Shown here: piece after piece, positions 32,201 through 41,200 of the stretch
Layout of the letters: each line of letters begins with the position of its first letter
Numbering within the stretch: the first letter of the stretch is position 1
Notes under the pieces: model-generated
Databases searched by the model: none
What the model saw: only the letters and a program-made list of their open reading frames with translations
Told to the model about the DNA's origin: nothing
Assembly: GCF_022458985.1 (NCBI RefSeq)
Contig: NC_061771.1
Span: forward strand, 27,768,001-27,832,000
Direction of reading: 5' to 3'
Origin: Mugil cephalus
Lineage: Eukaryota > Chordata > Actinopteri > Mugiliformes > Mugilidae
DNA: 64,000 nt
Position numbers and translations under genes: made by a program

Positions 32201-35200
32201 TGTTCAAAGAGTTTAATATTCGGCGCCACTCATCATAAAGACAAGTATGTCATATTAAAGACAATTAATATTGTGCAGTATATTCTCAGCTTCAGTAGGC
32301 CCAGCCTAGTAGTTTGATCTGATGTAGTCTAATCCTATTGCCCATGCACTGCTATAACTTTTTAATTTATTTATTTATTTTATTTTATTTTGTATTTCTT
32401 TTTTCATTTATTTCAAAGCAGTATGACAATTAAGGCGAAAATATTTTTTTTATAGCTCCCACTTGAGTTTGTTTAGTGTAGTGAGTTGGTTCAGGTGTAA
32501 AACTGCATTCACTCAACTGTTAAAATAAACCAGTTGTTAACACATTCACGGCCAAACATGAAAAATCATTTTTTTCCCATTGGTTTTGAATAAATGTGTT
32601 GTGCTTAGAAAAGATCCCTTGTCATCCGTGATTATAATATGTAGGGTAGGCTACAAATGTAGGCTGAATGATAAAGCATAGTACTGAAAAACAAAGCTAA
32701 ATATTTGGAGTTGACATTCTTTTACTGATCCGGCCCATCTGAGAACAGAAAGTCTGGATCCGGCCCCAGAGCCAAACTGAGTTTGACATGCCTGCTATAG
32801 AGTGTGAGAACGTGTGTGAAATTACCTGAAAATTTTCTCTTTACATGCTCGTCGCAGCCACAATTTACACACTAGACACATGATTTTTTCCACAGTTTTA
32901 AACAAACCTGTTGTGTCTCTCACAATGTGCTCGGCAAAGCAGTGAGACGTACAGAATTTAAACTGTGAGGGTCTGTTCGTGGTAAAGTACCTGCCTGCTC
33001 ACCGTTCACTCCAATGCAAAGATTTTCTGAGAGAAGGAGAAGGGACCTTTGTTTTAAACTCGCGAGTGTGTCCAAAATATTTACTCTAGAAGGACAAAAG
33101 ACATATCAAAGTCTTCAGGAAGGTCTTATGACGCCCACGGTCTGCTTGTTTTTCTGATAGGAGCTACCGTTTTGTCACAGTGAGTCAAAATGTGAGAACA
33201 GTGAAAAGGAGGGAAATCTAGCTCTTTTCTGTGTCCTGGCTGTGCGCGCTTCCGTCGAGCCGAAGCTCTGGGCCACAGCTGAGATCAGTTCATTCATCAG
33301 TTGTCTCTACACACACCAACACACACACCTTCCCACCCACACAGATACCTTTGTAATTACAGATACACACACGCACACACAAACACACAGGTACCTTTAT
33401 GTTATTACACTTACAAATACACACAGGAAGAGTAGTAGGACACACAAACATGCGCGCGAGAGCGCGCATTAATCTCTCACACACACTACATAGGTAACTT
33501 TGTGATTACAGTAACACACACACACTTCTCACCCTCACCCACCCACACACATACATACATGCTTTTACAGTTACAGATACACTCAGGAAGAGTACTAGGA
33601 TACACGCTTTCGTGCGCATTACTCTCTCACACACAGTCTAACTGTGAGCTAACTGTGCTCACCACATTGTGCTAAATGCAGGCAAAGTGTGGTAATTCCC
33701 ATGTTGACAGAGACGATACTCCCGGCATTAGCCCCCTGTAGCCCCTTCAAAATTTCCCAAAGTGTATTTTCTAGTTATGTATATAATTGAGTATACTGTA
33801 GGCTGCATGATCACAGCTAAAAGTCAGGAAGTGGACACACTAATGTGTGTTTTAAATTAAATTAAAATCAACACGATGTTGCAGAATCTCTGTCATTTAC
33901 AATGATCTCTAACAGTGTTGCTCACCTCTTCTGTCACTTGTGACCAGAGACGATGATCCTGGCTCAGTGGATGGAGGTTGGGCTGACAGGAGACTGAAGG
34001 CTGGAGCTGCTTGTACATCTGAACCATAAAATAAACACAAGACTGTGAAGGATGCACTCTGGGGTAAATAGACGACATACAGTACGTACATGTACGTATG
34101 CAATTCACAATCATTTTATTTTAATTTAGAACAATTAGAAGTTACCATTAAGCAGCCAGTAACATAAACGGGTATAGAGGATATTTGACTATAGATGGAG
34201 CAGGAGAAATGTGGAACTTGGAAGAATCTCTAGACAGTATAATATGAAAGGGACAGACGTGGTTGTTGTTTAAAAAATACGAGAAAATAATTCATAATTG
34301 TTGATCAGCTCGGAAAAAACATGAACATGGGTCAACAAAGAAATTCACAAAATGTAAATGTCTTTGTTTTCTTGTCACTAAAGCTCCATAGACACTTATT
34401 TTTCACATTTTTTTTCTCTAAACAAATTGTTGCTCACCTGCATCTGTTAGTAGTCCATGGAGTGATGAGGATGAGTCACTGGTTATAGTGTGGATTGTCT
34501 GGCCCGAAACCAAACGAGTAGTACTGGGTTAGTTTAGTGCATGTTAGTAACAGGTGTAAACAGAGAAGACTGGTACACCTGGTATTGTTATACATGAACA
34601 GACATTTTAAATGACAGAGAGATTTTGTTTCACTGCTTCGCGTGTTATGGTTATAATCTGCAATTTGTGCAGGTTTCTAAAATCTAAAAAACATCAGAGC
34701 GGAGATCAATGTGTTGTTGCTCATTATGTCCCACATACACAACAAAGGACACTGTTCATGGTTCTGAAACAGCAGTAGATGGTGAACCTTTACTTGGGGA
34801 CAGCAGCTCTGTATATATCCTACTGGGTCTCTAATGATGGAGATTTTATTTGGTTACAGGCCGTAGAACTGAGGTCAAAGCTCAGATGGTCTCTTTAGAT
34901 GCATTTAATGTTGGTGTGAAAACATTTACTGCACACTTCATCTGGATACATGTTGACGCCATGTTCAAACAAAGACCAATATTTCAACTTGTTCATTTTA
35001 TTTCAGTGGCGTCCAGCCAACGACGTGGTCTACATTGATAATTGGAACTCTTTCTGAGGAAAGCCTGGTCTGATTAGACGTATTCATTAATACACGTGAC
35101 GAGATGTTACAGTCCCTTGTGCCATGATCTAAGGCATAACTCCTTCAGAAACTAGGTCCAACTGGACAACCAACCAGCAGACCAGTGGTCAGCTACTAAC

Positions 35201-38200
35201 TAACCTAGCCACAGAAATAAAACCCCAGCTAATTAGCCTAGCCACCAGCAGTAGGTAATAGAGATGATGGGAATGCAACTACACTCAGACCAGACACCTC
35301 ATCCTTCTGCCTATGTCAGAAACAAGATACAATTAGCCTAGCCACAGAAATAAAACACCAGCTAATTAGCCTAGACACCATCAGTAGGTAATAGAGATGA
35401 TGGGAATGATGATGACGAGATGGAGTTCACCCCCCACCTTGGTGGGTGCTCCTCCTTTCTCTGGAAATTTGGCCAATTTTATTAACTTCCATTGCTACGC
35501 AGATGACACCCAACTATATTTATCCATGAAACCAGATGAAACTAATCAGATGGTTAAACTCCAAGCATGCCTTAAAGACATAAAGGCTTGGATGACCTGT
35601 AACTTTCTCTTTTTAAACTCAGACAAAACAGAAGTCATTATATTTGGACCTAAAAATGGCAGAAATTCATTATCACCTGGTTTTGTTGGATGGCATTACC
35701 TTGGCCTCCAGTACTACTGTGAAAACCCTTGGTGTTATATTTGACCAGGATATGTCCTTTAATTCTCACATAAAGCAGGTGACCAGGACTGCTTTCTTTC
35801 ACCTTTGTAACATCCTCAAAATTAGGAACATTCTTTCTCGGAACGATGCGGAAAAACTAGTTCATGCATTTGTGTCTTCCAGGCTGGATTATTGTAACTC
35901 GTTACTGTCTGGCTGTCCAAGTAGCTCTTTAAAAAGCCTCCAATTGATTCAAAACGCTGCAACAAGAGCACTGACAGGAATTAGCAGGAGAGATCAAATT
36001 ACCCCAGTTTTAGCTTCTCTCCATATTCTCCCTTTAAAATCTAGAATTGAATTTAAAATCCTCCTCCTCCTAGTACCATCATATCTGAAAGACCTCATAG
36101 AACCATATTGTCCCAACAGATCACTACGATCTCAAAGTGCAGGTCTACTTCTGAGTTAAACGCTAAAACTCAGGAAGTGGACCTGCTAATGTGTGTTTAA
36201 AATGAAACTAAAATATGTGAAAGGCTCCAATTTCAGCTAAAATTGCAAACATTTCAAAATCGCTTTGCTAATAGAAGAGCCACTCATGTTTATAGAGCAC
36301 AATTATTTAACAATTATTTAATACACCCATCAGACATAACATTATGACCTTTTAATATTGTCTAAGTAACATCCACATGAATGAATTCCAGATCCAAAAG
36401 TTTCCCAGCAGATCACTGAACTGGCAAAAGATGGTTCAAATGTTATTTACTTCTCCTGTCAGTGGTCATAATGGTATGGCTGAACGGTGAAGTAACTAAT
36501 ACTCAAGCCTTCTTTACCAGGTAGTTCAGCACGATACGCCCAGACATGTCTCTCCTCTTGGTCTCGGACTCTCACAGTAACTTCCTTTGTGTTCGGAGTC
36601 ATTCGAATATCAAATGTTGGGTGGTAGTTTGGTCCATACTTCAGGTCAAACAGAGCACACTGTAAAATTATACCAATGTTGTTAATGAACTGAGGTTTTT
36701 AACAGCTGAAATATTTCCACAACACAATACAACACACTGGTCTCTGTAGCTAATTTCTCCATTGATGACAATCAACTGTACACGTGAGGATTTCTATACA
36801 ACTCACTGGTTTAAATGATTATGTCAAGGCTCACAGTGAAAGGTAGACGTCCTCACAGGTTGCTAGTTGTCTGGCAAGCTCCATCTTCTACCCTCCACTC
36901 ATGTTCATAGTCTTTTGAGTTCTTTTGAATTAGCTCTGAGTAACTGTTCTCCAAGCTGAGTGTGACCTACTCACCTCAGGCTGTATCATGTGGGCCTCAG
37001 GACAGAGAAGACTGTAAAACTGGCCTGTAGTGAGCAGACAAGAGGAAGGCGCCTCGATGTACTCCGCCATCTTCTGCTGGCATTTCACCTTCAGTAGAAT
37101 TTGGAGATGATTTAGTTGGACATTTTAAGGATGAGTTCCTTCTTGAACTGATTTAAAGTTAGGTCACACATATTGAAAGGTGAGTTCTGCTATTTTTATT
37201 TAACTTGTGGAAAAGCAATTTTTAAACAAACTCAGAACCTCAGAATACGTTGGAGCAGAAAAGGTTCATCTTTAATTTGTGAAGCTTTCACATCACACTT
37301 AGCAACAGAGTTCTATAAAAGAGGAATCTCCAACCACACTGGTAAAACAGAAAACAAAATCCCAATTCTTTCCATAAACACTCTGGTAATAAATACAAAG
37401 CAAAGTGAAATGTGTCAGTAGCATAGACTGTATATAAATATGGACGCAACTTCCTCTCATTGGTCAAACTGATGATATTTTTCCTGGATATAAGGGCGGC
37501 GCCAACTTGTGACTTTGGAGCCAGAGCCTGATCAGTACGGTCCGAGGGCGGAGCCATGAAATTGATGCCCCACCCACACTTCCACCAGACACTACGCTCG
37601 AAAATGTTGGAAATGTACCTATTTTAATTTCTCTCATGGTCCTGTGGGGCCGCTTTACGGAGCAGTTGGCATGGTAACTGGTGGTCGCTATGATGTCACA
37701 TCCTGTTTCTTTAGCGTCAAATAATTAAAACGAGACTTATCGAAACAACTGACACTTGAACATTCATCAATATTATATTAACAACCTACAATAACTGAAA
37801 ATCTTCCTTGTAAATATGTATGTGAAGAGTATTTTACTGTTTTAGTTTGACCCATGCCCCGCCCACTAGCATGGAGGGGGCGTGGCTTATGACCTGTACT
37901 GCAGCCAGTCACCAGGGGGAGATCTACTGCTTTGGCTTCAGTTTAGAGGAGCTGTTCCGCCTCCATGTTTGTACGGTCTATGGTCAGAACCTAAAGTAAA
38001 GATTGTATCTTCAATGCTCTCACCTCTTGCAGCGGCACATTTTCTGGCAGCAGAAACACGTTGAGCTTTTGGCTTTGATTCTTGTACTGCGGTCGGTAGA
38101 ACAACAGCACTTGTCCACATATTTGTATCTGGATGTTTAGAAGACGTTTGATGATATCCCACACCAAGCCAAAGGCAGATAAGTGAGGTACATCCACGAC

Positions 38201-41200
38201 CACGTGAGAGGCTGTGATCTCCAGGGGCTGAAGGATGCTCATCCCATCATTACTAATGTGGACCACGGAGAGGCCTTCAGCAAAAACAAAAGCAGAAGCA
38301 AAGCTGTAAGACACAGGACAGGGCACCATTTACCCAACCTCATGAGTCCTCTGACTCCATGTCATTTAGAAGAATAAAGAATAAGACAAGATAATCCTTT
38401 ATTTATTTTGGAGCTCCATAGTGGACATACTTACCAGGTAGATTTCCACAGTGTGGGAGGTGCAGCTGAGAAACAGAACCCTCAGAACAACTTATGCTAA
38501 AGAGTGGACCTGCAGGGGTCTTTCCAGCTGAGTTGAGGAGGTCCTCGTCCCACTGGATGATCCAATACACCAGCTCACCACCCTGAGTCATCTTAAACAC
38601 CAGTCTGGTCAATTTACACTGGAACACACCTGCAGACGAGCTCCTAAATCTGTACAACACAACACAGACAATGTATGAATAAATAGAGTTTATCAATTTG
38701 AACATGAAATATCTTGTCTTTGTAGTGTGTTCAGATGAATATAGACTGAAACAGAGGTTCTGCTTATACAACTTCATTTCATTTGTTGTATCAGTTTAGT
38801 TCTTGGGCTTTTGGACAGAAATAAACCTATGCCAGTCAAGCCTAATGGAAACTACTGAAGACCTTTACTATAATAGGACTGTGACTAAGTCTAATTGGAG
38901 TCTGAATTAACTCCTGCCAGTTATCCATACAATTGACACTTGAACATTCATCAATTTAATATTAACTACCTAAAACAACTGAAACATTCCTTGTAAATAT
39001 GCATGTGAAGTGTATTTTACTGTTTTAGTTGACTTAATCAAAACTTAAAATGAGTGAATTAAGTGGAAGATATTTGTCTGAATTACCTGTAAGACGAAGG
39101 TCCATGTTCATCGAAGAGTTCAGGTGAAAAGAGTGTGGGGGTCTGAATTTTAGAAAGACACAATCAGTTACTGAGACATTAGAGACTAGTAGTTCTCTGC
39201 AAAACATAAAATATTCAGGCGAACATTTAACTTCACATTCATCCATTTTCCTAAACAGTAAGTAATAAAATAATAAAATAACAAACTGTAAACTCACATT
39301 TATTTGGTGCATCTGGCCCACAGTAGAATGAACCTCTGGTTTTGTTCTGTTTGGATCCAGTGAGAAGTGGTCTACACAGGCTGATCCTGAAATAAACAAA
39401 CAATAACTGTTTAAGTGACACATTTAATATAATGACAGAATATTGAGTGATTGATAGAAAATAGAAATAATAATATTAAAAGGAAATATTCTGGTGTAAA
39501 TGCCTAAAACTCCAACCTGAGTGCAGTATTTTAGGAAATGTTCAACCAAGTTCTTATCCAGATATGGAGGATACTTACCAGCAAACGGACCATAGGAACT
39601 TGACCTATACGAGCAAATTCAGATGTGGTTAATATAAGAGGTGTAGTTGTCTAACACACTGTAAACAGTCTATTTCAGTGGCATCGTTTGGGTATGGCAC
39701 TTGCCATACCTTGACTTTGGTAGAAAATATAACAGTATGCTACTGGCATGTCTTGATTTTAACCCCTGGTGCACCAGGACTTTTTACGGTGCATCAGGAT
39801 GTACTCAGTCCTGTTCTAATTCTCTCTGACTGATTTTTGATAGTGATGGCTCTTCCAAACCAAAAGCCGCTGCCGCTCTGTTCTTTGATGCTCGTCTGTT
39901 TCTCCAGGGGCCAGGCTGCCTCGTGCTCAACGCGCTGCATGTTGTCTCCATACATCCTTGACCCGTCCTCATGTACGCATGGTGTCCACCCCCCTGCATC
40001 GTCAAACTGTACTGCAGACGAGAGATGTGCATGTGGAGCAACTGAAACCTTTGTGAGTTATAAAGTCATCTGAATTTCCCCAATAGGGATCAATACTATC
40101 TTATCTTATCTTATCTTATACTTGACTTAAATATTTGTCATATTTCAGAAAAACGCCCATGTTTGTTTGGTTAACACTACTTGTCAATCAGAGCACAATG
40201 AAATGAAAGATTGCTAATGACACCTGTCTGTGGCACCTTTTATGAAGTGGATATACTTCAAGTAACAAACACTTATTCATTTGTCTTCGGAGATTAGTCA
40301 CAGATGGATTTTAACAAGGAAATACTTGTTAAAAATCTTTGTGGAAAGTTCAATTGAACATTTTTTTTTTTTTTTTCAAACCAGCATCATGTACAGTTGC
40401 CTATGTGGGGAAGTCACAGTGCTGTGGAAGCAGAACACTGGGGCTAGTTATTGTGTTGTTGATCTAATGCTGGTGAATTGGCCATAAATATGTAAGCTGT
40501 GGATCATTAAGCAGAAAAATTGTAATCCTTAAACTGACCGTCATCGAAGGCGAAAACCCTCCTCCCGGACCCCATAGGAGGGGGGGGGTGCTTGCCCTGC
40601 CTTGTCCAAAACGACGCCATGGTTTAGTGAAATTAGGCCACTGGTTTATTTTATTTATATTGATCAGCACCTGACAACATTTATATGATTTATAATTTAT
40701 TATCGTTTCATGATATCCTCACCTGTGGGTTTGATCCGTGGTGCTGATATCTGATGGTCCCTGGATTACAGAAAGACAAAGAAAAGTCTTTATCAGTAGG
40801 ATTTCAGTTAAGTGCTACGACCACACAGTATGTTATTTTAAAGTTTAAACAGTTAATTAGATACTTTCAGACCCACTACCACTGAATAAAGTTAGGAAAC
40901 TCTTGGCTCTCACCTGCAGCTCCACCGACTGTCTCGTCTATTACAGATGTTTTACGTCGTTTGGCACCAATAGTAGTCAGCCATTCTGATGAGAATACAT
41001 GGAAAAATGTTTGTATTTTCTCTGTTTGCACACTTTCTAAAGGTACAGTGCTTTGTAGCTGTGGGGTACAACATGAATGAGATCTTTTTGTGAATACACA
41101 CCTGCATCATCACGTTTAACCAAGTCCTGTCCGTCTCCCACTCTGTGGGTACAAATCAACACAGTCAACACTGAACTGAATCCAGCATAAATAACCAAAG

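Larger units (their letters stand above)
31060..33772. mobile_element. Composite 2.7-kb insertion with 'GGGGCTACAGGG' ends
   Basis: The duplicated intron block reads ACTTGTTAATTATATATATA at 30078 without insertion. At 31051 it stops after ACTTGTTAA and resumes at about 33773 with TTATGTATATAA. The inserted DNA starts TAGGGGCTACAGGGC and near its other end has GCCCCCTGTAGCCCC, an inverted pair. Inside lie copy 2 of the unclassified repeat, a hAT element and CA-rich DNA. No open frame of its own is seen. Confidence 0.65.

Noticed and set aside
33242..33472. Frame with many Thr-His repeats
   Set aside because: It is a translation of CA-rich simple sequence inside a mobile insertion.
39579..40760. 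Possible extra minus-strand exons at 40760-40723 (38 bp) and 39598-39579 (20 bp)
   Set aside because: Splice-like borders exist, but together they add 58 bases and would throw the FIIND out of frame. The neighbouring exons join in phase without them.
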